A DNA stretch of 64,000 nt from Paratrimastix pyriformis (GCA_027972325.1 JAPMOS010000113.1:1-64000); one strand, 5' to 3'. Numbered from the stretch's first letter, positions 41,824-52,479 are shown. Numbers and translations are program-made. Notes: generated from the letters alone by a model not told the origin.

Positions 41824-42915
41824 TCAAATTATAAAAATTATGCCTATTTTGTGTTTACTGCCTTCGTCCCAATGCTCTTCTGCCTTTTTCACCTTGGATC
41901 TGTAATCTTCTTGAGTTTTGGAGGTATCCCAAAAGGCATTGTAAAGGTTAAGGTAATTGTCATGTAACAAAGGCTTGATCACCAAAATGTTGTGGTCTGC
42001 TGTCACTTTCTCGAATAGTTCTAAGAAATCTGCCTTCTTCATACACGACATATAATCATGGTATATCATGTCTTTCACTGAGTCATTCTTGGTGTAATGG
42101 ACGAAACAGTAATTGGTGTTCTGCCTTGTTCTTGGTGATATACCTGTTGGTATTTGTGTCGTCAGAATGACTGAGATGTTGTATCTTCTGTGATTGCAAA
42201 ACAGACTGCCTAAAATATTACTTTGGTGTAACTTGTTGTTGCCATCTAAGATATCGTCAAATATCAATAAGACTGACTTCTTGCCTTTTGTCTTCTCTTG
42301 GAACTTGATTAGCTTCTCAATGAATAATGGTGTCTCATCATCGTCAAAGCCTCCAAAACATTGATCATCCGGAATGTTCCCTAACTCTTTCTGATATCTG
42401 TCTTTATTGTCTTGTGCGACAGTAAATAGGTAGATCTTGTCGATCTCACTTCGTATCTGCTTTATAATGGAGAGAACTGATGTCGTTTTACCACTCTCTT
42501 TCATACCATAATGTAGTGAAATAAAAGGCTCTTTCTTGTTTTTGAACCTATCTACAATCTCTAATGAACTGAACTTAGGCATTTTGACATTACCTACCTT
42601 GACAATGCTTGCATCATCTTCTTTTACTTCAGGTGGAATAAAGACAACTTGTTTCTGCTCAATTTGCTCATCTTCTTCAACTTTCTGCTCTTCTACTTCC
42701 GCCTTCTTCAATTTCTTCTCTTTCTTATCTTTAGTTACCTTCTCTTTCTTCTCTTTCTTCTCTTTTGGAGGAGCACATTTATGCTTCTTAAGCCACTTCT
42801 CACTCTTATATTCTTTCCCACACTCAGGACACTTATATACTGTAATGTCCATATCCTTATGGACATTCGAATGAATGGTTTCACCATTCTTTGCCTTAAC
42901 TGAGTCAGACGACAT
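41824..42915 (-). CDS. Polinton genome-packaging ATPase (FtsK/HerA type)
   Basis: The N-terminus has a C2H2-like zinc finger (YKCPECGKEYKSEKWLKKHK) and a long Lys/Glu linker. The ATPase core has Walker A YGMKESGKTTS, Walker B VLLIFDDI and the downstream VILTTQIPTGIS typical of the sensor region of A32-like packaging ATPases. The double hairpin DH4 lies in the first 25 codons. The start may be the 42,915 Met or an internal Met just upstream of the zinc finger (MDITVYKCPEC). The enzyme would pump DNA into the capsid. Confidence 0.9.
   Translation of the reverse strand: MSSDSVKAKNGETIHSNVHKDMDITVYKCPECGKEYKSEKWLKKHKCAPPKEKKEKKEKVTKDKKEKKLKKAEVEEQKVEEDEQIEQKQVVFIPPEVKEDDASIVKVGNVKMPKFSSLEIVDRFKNKKEPFISLHYGMKESGKTTSVLSIIKQIRSEIDKIYLFTVAQDNKDRYQKELGNIPDDQCFGGFDDDETPLFIEKLIKFQEKTKGKKSVLLIFDDILDGNNKLHQSNILGSLFCNHRRYNISVILTTQIPTGISPRTRQNTNYCFVHYTKNDSVKDMIYHDYMSCMKKADFLELFEKVTADHNILVIKPLLHDNYLNLYNAFWDTSKTQEDYRSKVKKAEEHWDEGSKHKIGIIFII
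42844..42889. repeat. double hairpin DH4
   Basis: Perfect 10-bp stem AATGTCCATA-TCCT-TATGGACATT (42,844-42,867), palindrome ATTCGAAT (42,865-42,872), then perfect 7-bp stem GAATGGT-TTC-ACCATTC (42,873-42,889). It lies at the 5' end of the ATPase frame. Confidence 0.92.
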
Positions 42916-43184
42916 TTTGAATTGTAACTATAATCTATATAGAAAAAATATTTTGTGTGTGAACTGTATTAGCTGAATCTGATGAGGATTTACAGTCTTT
43001 TGTCTCTTCATCGAGTGAAATATCTATACCTTATGGAGATGATGAAAATAGTGAAGATTCTCAAAGTGTCAATGATGATGCCTCAGTTGAATCAAATACT
43101 GATACTGAGGAGTCTGATGATGACTCAAAAGATGAGTCTAAAGAAGAGCCTAAAGAAAAATCGTCGGATGAACTGATTGATAAT

Positions 43185-45434
43185 ATGGACTTCCTTCTTC
43201 GTAAAGACCAACTACACAATGAAATACCTGATGGTAAAATTGTGTTTAAGACAAAGGAACAAGTTGAAACTGAGCAAAAACTAATGCAACAGGCTGTAGA
43301 AGAATTCGAGCAACAACAGGAACAGGCAAAACAAGCACTCAAAGCTCGTCCAAGAGCACCTCGTGCAATTCATTTCCCTAAGCCTCCAAAGAAACCTAAG
43401 AAGGCAAAGATTTCACTCAAACGTGAAAACGACATCAATGAGCTGCTCGTACTGACTAATCAACTCGGTATGGACCAAGAAAAATACAATGTGGCATTCT
43501 TCGCTGCAATGTCTGATGATGAACTGATGCAATTCAAAATTGACCTCTTTAAAGTTGTTGATGCAAAAATGGATGAATCCTTTCACAGTAGCAAACATGT
43601 AACTGAAATGCTGCTTAAGACTGCTGATATAACTGAAAAGATAATGCCTAAATACCTTCATGGTTATCGTGACTCATTGGAATGTTCTCAAGAGGAGATT
43701 CAAAAATGCCTCGTGTGTGTGTTGTGTGTTGGATACTTGGAGAAACCCCAAAAGGGGTCCCCCGCCCAACACCCCCTGTATTGATCAGCTCATAACGGGG
43801 GGTGCATCCCACCGAAGTGGGGGGGTAACATGCGATAAACCACCAACCAACCTGGACGACGCACTCGTCCACTGAAGACCAGCAGCAGACGCATGGAATG
43901 GAAGGAGCGGACAGGAGAGAGAGAACACGCAGAACCCCCCGCATCCATGAAACAAAAGAACGAAAAGACATTTTAAAAAGGCCTGAACGGGGGAGGTTTA
44001 CTCCCGACATACCATCGTGCGTGGGTGTAGCACACATAGACAGTGCTCGCGCGCAACCACGAGAAGTCTCTCACCGCCGGTCCATCCGGGGTTGGAAAAG
44101 GAGAACGCCCAGCACGCACCACACGGACGCCAAGATCGGCACACGAGATTGGGGAGGCAGAGGGAAGAGGAGGAGCAGATGGACGTGAAGGAGGGTCAGA
44201 AGGGCAAGAAGTGGGGGAGGTGGTGGAGGGGCGCCAGAACACTCGACTTGGCCGCAGCCGGCTTGGTTGGAGCGGGGCTGCCCGCGCAAACGGCTTCTTG
44301 ATCGCCTTCCATCCCGCCTGGGCGAGACCCAAGGCGGACTGCAGGCGCGGCTTCCCCTGCTCAGTTTGGACCGGACCGGGGGCCGGCACCAAGGCGGCAG
44401 GGGGGGGCGGAGGCGGGGGCGGCGTCACCTCCCGGGCAGGCGGGGAGGCAGGCAACTTCCGTGTGGAGGTCGCCTCCGTGCGCGCAGCCTTCTTGGCCGA
44501 GGGCGAGGCGAACCCCCCTTTGCATCCGCGTGCTTCGGTGAGCGTGAACGGACGCGGGAACGGGGAGTCTTGTTGCACCTCGTCGCCGATGAATCAGATG
44601 ATGAGTGAGACCGGGAATGGACACGTCCCGGTCCCCCACCACGTTGATGGGTACGCGTAGGAAAACGTTCTGGCGAAGTTGGAGGGTCAGAAGAGTCGTC
44701 AGTTGAGGATGCCGAAGAGTGGCGAGAATGAGATGGTGGAGCGTCGTCTCGATACTTGAGATGGTGGAGCGTCGTCTCGATACTGCCACATAAACGAGGA
44801 CAATAGTTTCTGGATCCAGACGGCAATGCGATCCCGAGACACAGCTGGAGAACAGCCCTTCTGCAGCGATTCAATGATGCCCTTCAACAAGGTACTCGAA
44901 GGAAGCGCTCCAGAAGAGAAACCCAAATGCCCAAAGAGTTTGCAAAATTCATCCAGCATCGAATTCTTGAAAGTAGAAATGTGGTCAAGGTCGTGGAAGA
45001 CCAGATCATCTTCCTCAGCGCGATTGAAAAATTCAAGAAACACTTCGCGCTTGCCACATTGTGCGTGCTCTTTTAGAAAATGAACTTGAAAGTCACTAAG
45101 ATGATTCTCCTCGGCAATATGCATGCACGAGGGAACAGAGCACGCAATTTGAATGTGCTGATCGGCTAGAACCCCGGGGAAAAAATGCCTCGATGAAATG
45201 ATTAAGAATGGTGATATGGAAGGCTTATTAAAGTCTAAGATGATGCAACCTAAGTATCAATTGATGATGATTCTCGGTGGAAACTTACTCGGACAAGTCA
45301 GTTCTAATATGAAAGCCGCTAAGTCTGTTGTCGTTAAAGCAAAAGAAACCCTCGACACTGTCCAAAAAAACTCACCCGTGTCGCAAACTGTATTACCACG
45401 TTCGGCTACATCGGAATCGGATGTCTTCTTCTAA
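43185..45434 (+). CDS. helical charged Polinton protein interrupted by R2
   Basis: From MDFLLRKDQLHNEIPDGKIV the frame shows a Gln/Glu coiled coil (QVETEQKLMQQAVEEFEQQQ), a basic Pro/Lys hinge (HFPKPPKKPKKAKISLKREN) and a helical part up to 43,701; it resumes after the retroposon at 45,193 and ends SVSQTVLPRS-type sequence at 45,434. An acidic Ser/Asp/Glu stretch upstream (from about 42,966) is open in the same frame without an ATG. It resembles scaffold or minor capsid proteins in composition. No family is recognised. Confidence 0.5.
43702..43713. repeat. retroposon R2 target-site duplication (pair at 45,181)
   Basis: AAAAATGCCTCG occurs at 43,702-43,713 and 45,181-45,192, flanking R2. Confidence 0.92.
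43714..45180 (-). mobile_element. ORF1-only retroposon R2
   Basis: This 1,467-bp insertion has a 12-bp duplication. On its sense (minus) strand the 3' end has a UUCG hairpin (43,808-43,821), a second hairpin ACCCC-TTTT-GGGGT (43,745-43,758 complement), AGTATC (43,732-43,737 complement) and an AC-rich tail. It lacks RT and resembles R1 in length, layout and encoded domain. Confidence 0.88.
43973..45124 (-). CDS. R2 protein, homologous layout to R1 protein
   Basis: The first stretch (45,124-44,699) starts MHIAEENHLSDFQVHFLKEH and has a helical part KGIIESLQKGCSPAVSRDRI followed by AVWIQKLLSSFMWQ, comparable with EAISQFIFQLLGALLFQQ of R1. The second (44,578-43,973) is basic and Pro/Ala/Ser-rich with a P8 run. 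A 33-bp direct repeat (GAGATGGTGGAGCGTCGTCT, 44,728-44,785) lies between them, and the frames differ, so the copy is decayed. Confidence 0.5.
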
Positions 45435-45446
45435 TCACAACTAAGT

Positions 45447-45740
45447 ATGTCTTCTTCTCCTAATTCTTATTTGTCCTTAATTTTTTTATCCATGAATAGT
45501 ATTGAATCATTCATGGCTTCTGACACTAAATCTGCAATCGACCTAAAAGACATCACCATCAAATCAATCAGTGGTGTCTCATTGTATTGGCTTATCACTA
45601 AAACTCTGTCACTGCGGAGTGATTATGCTGACTATCTAAATGTCGGGCTGGCTGGAGCTGGTGGACTTACAATTGTGGCTCCTATTCTACAAAATCTCCT
45701 CGATGGAAGAGACCTGATGGCTGGATTATCATTCGACTGA
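45447..45740 (+). CDS. 97-residue Polinton membrane protein
   Basis: The frame runs from MSSSPNSYLSLIFLSMNSIE to MAGLSFD; an internal start at MNSIESFMASDTKSAIDLKD is also possible. Two hydrophobic stretches (IKSISGVSLYWLITKTL and LNVGLAGAGGLTIVAPIL) suggest a two-span membrane protein. The next small membrane gene follows after 3 bp, so the two are probably expressed together. No family is recognised. Confidence 0.5.
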   Translation: MSSSPNSYLSLIFLSMNSIESFMASDTKSAIDLKDITIKSISGVSLYWLITKTLSLRSDYADYLNVGLAGAGGLTIVAPILQNLLDGRDLMAGLSFD

Positions 45741-45743
45741 ACC

Positions 45744-45914
45744 ATGCTAAAGAATGCTCTCGTTGATGGTGGCATGTCAATGGCTGTGTATCTGGCTCTT
45801 CGTTTTGCATTCGGTTCAAAACTTGATGTGAGTCTGCTCAATCGTTATGTAGGTGTAATTTGCTCTGTAATTGGCGGTGACATGATTCGTCCTTACATCC
45901 TCTCTAAGCTATAA
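45744..45914 (+). CDS. 56-residue Polinton membrane protein
   Basis: ATG 45,744 (MLKNALVDGGMSMAVYLALR) to TAA 45,914. The protein has an N-terminal membrane-type segment and a second one (YVGVICSVIGGDMI). It is too short to classify. Its layout mirrors that of the preceding gene, possibly a tandem duplicate or two halves of a virion membrane protein. Confidence 0.5.
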   Translation: MLKNALVDGGMSMAVYLALRFAFGSKLDVSLLNRYVGVICSVIGGDMIRPYILSKL

Positions 45915-45978
45915 ACTTATCATCAATCAACACCTTAATCTTTTCATGTATTTGTATTTTTCTATTGCGGTTATATAG

Positions 45979-48900
45979 ATGGAACCACAAAAGAAAGTCA
46001 TCTTTACTGATAGAATCTCTCTCGCTAACACTTTTGGTTACGATAGGGTAGCTGTCGAAACTCAGAATGAAAATCCTCTCGAACTTAGATGTGATGCTGT
46101 TCTAAAGAAGGATGTGACTATTGATGGAGAAACTGTGTTAGGAAACAATCTTACAATCAATGGTGGAACTCATATAGTCAATGGTGAAACTACATTTAAT
46201 GGACTCGTCAAATTCAATAGTGATGTCATTTTGCCTTCTGCTCCTATTCCTGACATGTCAATTGGACAACTGTCTAATGTGGATGTGTCAACTGGACTTG
46301 TCGATAAACAAATACTGCTTTATGATGCTACTTCTCAATGCTGGAAGAATTCTGCTGCAAATGAATCAACCACTGCTAAATACAACACCATCACAGAAAT
46401 GACTGCCGGTAATGGCACTTCAGTTAATAATGTACTTCTGGCTTCTGGAAAAATCACCGCAACTAATGCACAAATCACCTCTTTGACCGCCGCTGGATTG
46501 GTTCATTGTGATGCCTCTGGAAATATGTCATCATCAACTTTGATCAATTCAGATATTACTGATGGCACAATTAATGATGCTAAACTTAACACTATTAGCA
46601 CTGCTGGAAAAATAGCTAACTCTGCTACAACTGCTACTGACGTAAGTACTGCTTCCACTATTGTTCTTCGAAATGCAAGTGGTGACACTAAAGTAAACAA
46701 TCTCTCTGCAAACACTGTATTGGCAAACTCTGTCAAATCAGTCACATCTGGAAACTTAGACATCCAATCAAATGGTAACGTGAACATTGATATCGATAAC
46801 GACAACAACGAAACGAGCAAAACCTTCAATGTGACTACCAATAATGGCGCCTCTACTTTATTCCAAGTGAATGATGCTGGAAAAATAATCATTCCTACAA
46901 TGGCTTCTGCTAATATAGTTCATTCTACTGCAACTGGTGAATTGGCTGTCTCTAAAATAGTATCAACTGATATCGTTGATGGAGCTGTGACTGATGAAAA
47001 AATAGCCTCTTTATCTATTCCAAATGCACCTTCCACAATTGTACAACGTGATGCTAATAGCAAAATATACTGTGCTACTGTTGTAGCTGATAAAGTGGCT
47101 CCAACTGGCGCAACATTAAGTGTTCCCGCTGCTATCTCATGCAATTCTATCACTTCTGGTGCTGTTACATGCACAGGAACTCTTAAGACTGCAATCAATG
47201 ATGCTCAAATCCTCGGCACTGACTCATCTGGTAATGTCGTATCTGGTGCCTTTCCTCTCGCATTGACTGCTAACTCATTCACTACAAGCGGTGGCAACTT
47301 AATCATAAATAATCCAATAGCTGTCGACAACATAATTCCTCTTAATACTTCTCTCAAAATTGGTAACTTCACTGTGAATTCAACTGATACCACATTCGAA
47401 AATGCTGATAACACTACGTTCACAATCAAGTCAAAAGGCAACATCAAATACAATAGCGATTACAATGCTAATGACACTTCTCCAAATCATACATTCACTA
47501 TTGGGGCTACTGATATGCTTTCCATATATTCAAATAAACTTAAGACTGCATTTCCATTTGAATGTCCATTTATCGGCTCTAATACCGGTTCCCTCAAAAT
47601 ATCAATGTATCCTTATGGCAACACCAACTGGGGCATTTATCAAGCAAGCTCTGGCGCAAATGCCGACTTCTCCGGAACTGGTTCTGCATGCACTGGAACA
47701 ATGCAATTCGATTCCGTGTCTATGACAGTTCTTCAACTGGATTGATATTCGAAAACTCCAACAATGTATGCAACTTCTCCGCAAATTCCAATACTGGTAC
47801 CTTCTGGACTCGTGGACTGCTCACTGCTGGTGGTAATTTGGCAAGTCCAAAAATTAGCTCGGTGGCATCTTCTGCAAATCTCGGACTTAAAATTGGATTC
47901 AATGGAACTGTTGATAACGCCTGGGGTGCCTATATGTCTGCAACCACTTCATTTGACGGAACTACTGCATGTGTCGGATACGATTTCTCAGGACAAGCAC
48001 TTCGACTTAGGGCTTATAACAATGCTAACTGTGGTATACTATTCGAAAACAGTGACAATGTGACTAACTTCTCTGTCAATTCAAACTCTGGCGCATTATT
48101 TGTACGTGGTATGGCTTCATTTCCTGGTGGCATTCGTCTTCCACAAAATGTGAACGGTTATCTCGTTAGTGACCTAAATGGATTCATCACGACTACAAGT
48201 AGCATTTGGCGTGCTGAAAATATCGCTGGAAAAAGTAACACTGTCGCTTCTATCACCTCAACTGGAAATAAAATCAACATCTCTGGTGATACTGACTCTG
48301 CGTTTTATACTGCTCACAACTCGAATTATGGCGTATCCATTTCTTCTGGTAGCGTGAACTGTATGAACTTCGGAGAAACTCGTATTACTTCACCTCTCAT
48401 TCGTTCTACCACTCAATCAACTGGTGATTCTCTGCAAGTGTACATCGATTCCAATGGAAAAATGCATGTTCCTTCCTCATCTATTCGGTACAAATCAAAT
48501 GTTGTCGATATGGAAGACACTTCTTACATCTACAATCTTCGTCCTGTCAATTTTATCTTTAAAGATGACCCTAAAAGCACTAAGTGTTATGGACTTATCG
48601 CTGAAGAATGCGCTCCTGTATGTCCTGATCTGGTATATTATAAAGATAACATTGTCGAAGGTATTAGGCAAGACAGACTACCATTTATGCTGCTCAATGA
48701 ATTAAAACGTCTCAAAGTACAATGTGATTCAATCACTGCTGAAAATAGCGCTGTTACTGCTCGATGTGATTCATTAACAATTGAAAACGCTTCACTAAAA
48801 GCACAAATAGAAACATTGAAAACTGCTGTAGCGGAAATCAGACAGATGATTTCTGTTACTTTCGAAACGACTCAACCTTCATCAATTGACAATGGTAAGA

Positions 48901-48980
48901 TGGCATTTTATGTCGCTGATGACTCAACTCTGAAGGCAACATGGAAGATAAACAATGTACGACAAGCTACCAATATTTAA
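45979..48980 (+). CDS. fibre-like protein with S74-type chaperone domain
   Basis: A long Ser/Thr/Ala/Asn-rich, beta-helix-like shaft has recurring units of the type TASTIVLRNASGDTKVNNLS and STIVQRDANSKIYCATVV, as in fibre-like proteins of algal giant viruses and phages. The end has SSIRYKSNVVDMEDTSYIYN, LRPVNFIFKDDPKSTKCYGL and IAEECAPVCPDLVYY, the signature of the peptidase S74/intramolecular chaperone domain that trimerises tail spikes and then removes itself. A coiled coil follows. It would be a virion attachment fibre. It is a fossil with at least one break. Confidence 0.8.
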
Positions 48981-49636
48981 GCAAAAAGAGACTTTGAATT
49001 GTCTGCTTTCTTCTTCCCTTCTTTCACTATAAGTAGCTGTTTGCATGAGGCTGAGATTCCATAATGCTGCTTATCATCAACCCATACTTTAAGTTGGACT
49101 ATCATTTTAACTGTGCTACCTGGATTGACGGCTTTTCGTAAATCCTCGTTCGTTTGTATTGTTGTGTCTTGTTTAACTTCACCATCTTCATCTTTTCTGA
49201 AGACACTCGGATACAGTGTGTCTGCATATCCAACTGCTACTTTATAGGAGCTTGGAAACTTGTCGTTATCACTCGTCTTTGCAAATTCATCTGGTTTGCC
49301 TTCTTCAAAAGTACCATTCACTATGCTTTCAACATTGTTTTGACAGTACTTCTCGAGCTTGTCTATCATCTTCTTAAAGTCATCACCTACATTCTCAACT
49401 GGTAACCTGATGGTTTTAGTGTTCTCGTAAAAGTTCACTCCATAAGGTCCTAAGTCGATTTGTGGCGTCTGAACTAAGAGGTTACTACCATTATGTTCAA
49501 TGTGACACATCTTCATTGTCTTCTCTTGCTTCCTGGACGATTCAGATAAGGCTTCAATTGACAGCTTCTTAACTGTGAAATCGTTCGGAATGATCACAAC
49601 TGGCATATCAGACTCAACAGATTGCTTGCTTGACAT
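48977..49636 (-). CDS. DUF5871-like protein (candidate ssDNA-binding)
   Basis: The core NGSNLLVQTPQIDLGPYGVN, then DFKKMIDKLEKYCQNNVESI and FPSSYKVAVGYADTLYPSVF, resembles a protein common in phycodna- and mimiviruses with a VQTP-x(5)-G motif, proposed to bind single-stranded DNA. It is the gene nearest the right terminal repeat. It overlaps the fibre gene end by four bases. The family call is from memory of the pattern, not a search. Confidence 0.4.
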   Translation of the reverse strand: MSSKQSVESDMPVVIIPNDFTVKKLSIEALSESSRKQEKTMKMCHIEHNGSNLLVQTPQIDLGPYGVNFYENTKTIRLPVENVGDDFKKMIDKLEKYCQNNVESIVNGTFEEGKPDEFAKTSDNDKFPSSYKVAVGYADTLYPSVFRKDEDGEVKQDTTIQTNEDLRKAVNPGSTVKMIVQLKVWVDDKQHYGISASCKQLLIVKEGKKKADNSKSLFA

Positions 49637-49647
49637 TAGTGGTTATT

Positions 49648-50010
49648 ATATACTAACTATAGATAATAATTTTTCTTAAAATACCTTTACTGATTCAGTG
49701 ATTATAATGAGTGCGCATTCTGATGAGATATTCCTCATTATATCATCAGTAGCTCATTGAATTATCATCTTAAAACACTCAGAGCTCAAATGATGAAACG
49801 CTGTTTTTTATCTCTTTGAAATCGAAGGTAAATCTGATTGATTTCTCTTTCAATTCATGTCAAAGCTGAGTAAATTTTCGCTTTAAAGGCTCGGTGCTGA
49901 AATCAAATTTCATATTGTTTTATCATTTTGTCATACTTTTCCATTTTCTTAGAATCAATTATTTGAGCTGATTCAATCAAAAAGAATGCATCATTTACTT
50001 AAGATTGATG
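49648..50010. repeat. Polinton right terminal inverted repeat, inner piece
   Basis: Reverse complement of 7,386-7,763. The middle, about 49,690-49,750, differs from the left copy and holds an imperfect hairpin (ATAATGAG...CTCATTAT). The piece stops where the DIRS element starts. Confidence 0.88.
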
Positions 50011-50650
50011 CACTATCCATCGTAAGACTCAGGATAGCAGCCGACAGCCTCCGTCTTCGGCAGTCTAGGTGCTATATCTCCTTGTTCTTCATGATAAACA
50101 CCACACAATGCAGAAAAGTCACAAGTCAAACCCAGGTGAAAGCACTTGGAAACATCTCAAAAAAAGTGTCCTGGGTGGAGAACCGGTCAGGATGGACATG
50201 GGTCGACCGGTGGTCGATAGGGTTGGTTCGACCGAAAAAAACCAATCCTAAAATTAAAATCGTATGGTCACGACGGGCAGCGTGTCCAATACGCGTCCAT
50301 AAATCACAACAAAAATCGGAGAGAGAGGTCAAAGGGAGCCAAGAACATCGGGCGAAAAGAAAAAATTTAACACGCATCGGAAGGGGTGAGATTCGGGGTT
50401 AACGGCCCGAGATTCGGCAAATCTCCGATCTCCGAAAACCGTTAAGGTAATTGCGGGCCAACGGTCCATGATCGAACCGTGAAGTGACCCCGATTTGGGC
50501 TCCGGAAGGGGTCCCAAGAGAGGGTAAAAAGCACGGATGTCGAAATCACAACAGAGCAAAAGTTGAAAAATGAGATCTGAAATTTCCCGCCCAATTCCAG
50601 TACTTAAGGGGGCGCCCCGGACCAGCACAGTGCCTTCGTTTTTCGTGGTG
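50011..50650. repeat. DIRS left inverted terminal repeat
   Basis: Inverse of about 56,092-56,700. From the GATATAGCACCTA-type boundary inward the two are nearly identical; the outer 40-60 bases differ, as is usual in DIRS elements. Confidence 0.92.
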
Positions 50651-50699
50651 AACACCCGTTTTTCAAGGACTACCGACCGAACAACAACGAAACTCTACT

Positions 50700-52467
50700 C
50701 CAATGGCCTCTACTCATCGACTTCAAGACCCTCCGATGCCCAAGATCAACATCAAGGTTCCAACTCCTGGGACACCCAATCCGACCCCAACGGCTCTTCG
50801 AGTGGCTCTTCGAGTGCCGTTTCGGCGGGAAGGGGCACTCGCGGCCCGGGCTCGACCTTCTTGGACCGGCTGATGGTTACGGATGCCCGCGTGTCAGGGG
50901 CGGCTCCCGGTGGCCCGGCAAGCCCGGCGCAGGCCCTACAGGCGGCTGCGGCTGTCCACAAGGCTGCTTCCGCCGCGCAGGCCGCGTCCGGCCTGGCCAC
51001 CGCGACCGCTCCGCTACCATCCCAGGACCTCGACGACGACGGTGCCGCCCAGAGCGGGCCCGAGGGGACCGTCCCGCTGCCCCCGCGCCCCCTGTGCCCA
51101 CCCCGGCCCTGCAGATTCACTCTGCCGTCACCCCCCAGCCCCAGGAAGGCCTCGACCTCTACATCCGGCGCGTGATGGAGGCCTCGCTGGGGGACTTTCT
51201 CGAGCAGCAGCGGGCCTTGCTCGTGGCCGCAGCTGCTGCCTCCGCGGCCTTGCCTCCCGCCCAGGAGGCCGGCCTTGCTGCCCGCGGTGCTGCTGGTGCC
51301 CCCCCGGGTGCCGGTGGTGCCGCCGCCGTGCCGGCCGCGGATGAGCCTGCTCCGCTCTCGTTTTTTCGGCCCGACCAGGCCACTGCAACCAACGTTCCGT
51401 CCAACCAAGTCCCAGCCGCCGCAGCCTTCCGGCGGCTCGCCCGGGCTGCTCCCGGTCCCTTTCCGGGGGAGGCCGACCCGCCCAGCGGCGACGATGATGC
51501 CGCCGGCGCCGAGGGCGAATTTGCGGACGAGGACGACGCTGCCGCCGCCGGCGACGGCGGTGACCGCCCCTTGTGGGCGCGAGCCGACCCATGGACCACT
51601 TGGGGCGTTCCTTCTTGCGAGCTTGTCTCGCGGGGAGGGCGGACCGGGAGGTCTATGTTACCCGCGGGCTTCGGCCCGATAACGGACTCGGCGTAAGCCG
51701 GGAAGTATCACACACACACACACACACACACCGGCGACGAGGATGAGCTCCGGCACGCAGCCGACCCGCAGCAGCAGCCTGGCGACCGCGAGGCCTCTGA
51801 CAGGCTCGCACTGGAGCGCGCCCGGGCATTTGTCCGGGGCGTTGCCGTGCCCAGCGACTTTCCCAAGCTCGGCTCCGTCACGGGCCTTGCCCGCGAGTCC
51901 AGGGCTGAATTCCGCTTTCTCCAGCGCCTTCACCGGGAATCGCTCAACCTTGAGCGGCTGGCGCGCCTGCCCTGCACCGAGGAGGACTTGCGCGCCGCCC
52001 TCTCTTGCTTTGCTCGCTCCGTTGCCTCCGCCATCGTGGACCGCAAGCGGCTCGCCTGGGTGCACACAGCACTTGCCCCCGACGTGGCCCGCATGTACGA
52101 GTATGTCCGCACCGCTCCCGAGGTCGCCACGGGCCAGAACCTCCAGCAGCTCGACTTCGCCATCCGCCTCGCTCAGGGCATGCGCGCCCTGCCCGGCCAG
52201 CAGCAGCAGCAACGCGGCGGCCAGGCTGGCGGGCGTCGCATGGGCGGGGGCCGGGATCGCGACTTCCGCTCGTCGGGTGGCCGCGGCGGCTTCGGCGGGC
52301 GCAGCTATGGCGGCGGGTTTGGCCGAGGCGGCGACCGGTTCAACGACTTTGCCCAGCGCCAGCAGCGCAGCTTCCCGCAGCGGCGCCGCTTCGACAATGG
52401 TGGCGGCAACAACGGCTCCGCCGGCGGGCGCCAGCAGGCGCAGTCGGGCGGCGCCGGCGAGCAGTAA
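50700..52467 (+). CDS. DIRS gag-like region
   Basis: The region is Ala/Pro/Ser-rich at the start, with a helical middle (ESRAEFRFLQRLHRESLNLE, then LDFAIRLAQGMRALPG) and a Gly/Arg/Phe-rich end (RGGFGGRSYGGGFGRGGD) that could bind nucleic acid. It precedes the RT region as gag does. A truncated LINE copy lies within it. It is a fossil part. Confidence 0.6.
51555..51730 (+). mobile_element. 5'-truncated LINE 3' end inside the DIRS element
   Basis: About 175 bp match the 3' end of the LINE at 8,521-8,690 (reverse complement), including GCGGGCTTCGGCCCGAT, the hairpins 51,666-51,677 (UUCG) and 51,689-51,700 (GTAA loop), AGTATC and (AC)n. Possible duplication CCGGCGACG at 51,546-51,554 and directly after the tail. 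Confidence 0.85.
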
Positions 52468-52479
52468 CGGCGCGCAGAG

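Noticed and set aside
45490-45516. CCATGAAT...ATTCATGG hairpin as a further double-hairpin copy
   Set aside because: Only one stem with an 11-nt loop and no central CG palindrome; could be chance in AT-rich DNA.
50126-50377. 83-residue frame present at both DIRS ends
   Set aside because: It lies wholly in the inverted terminal repeats and is duplicated with them; identical copies reflect repeat identity, not coding constraint.
50752-51599. Long minus-strand frames in the DIRS gag region
   Set aside because: GC-driven shadows; the plus strand carries the expected gag to RT order.
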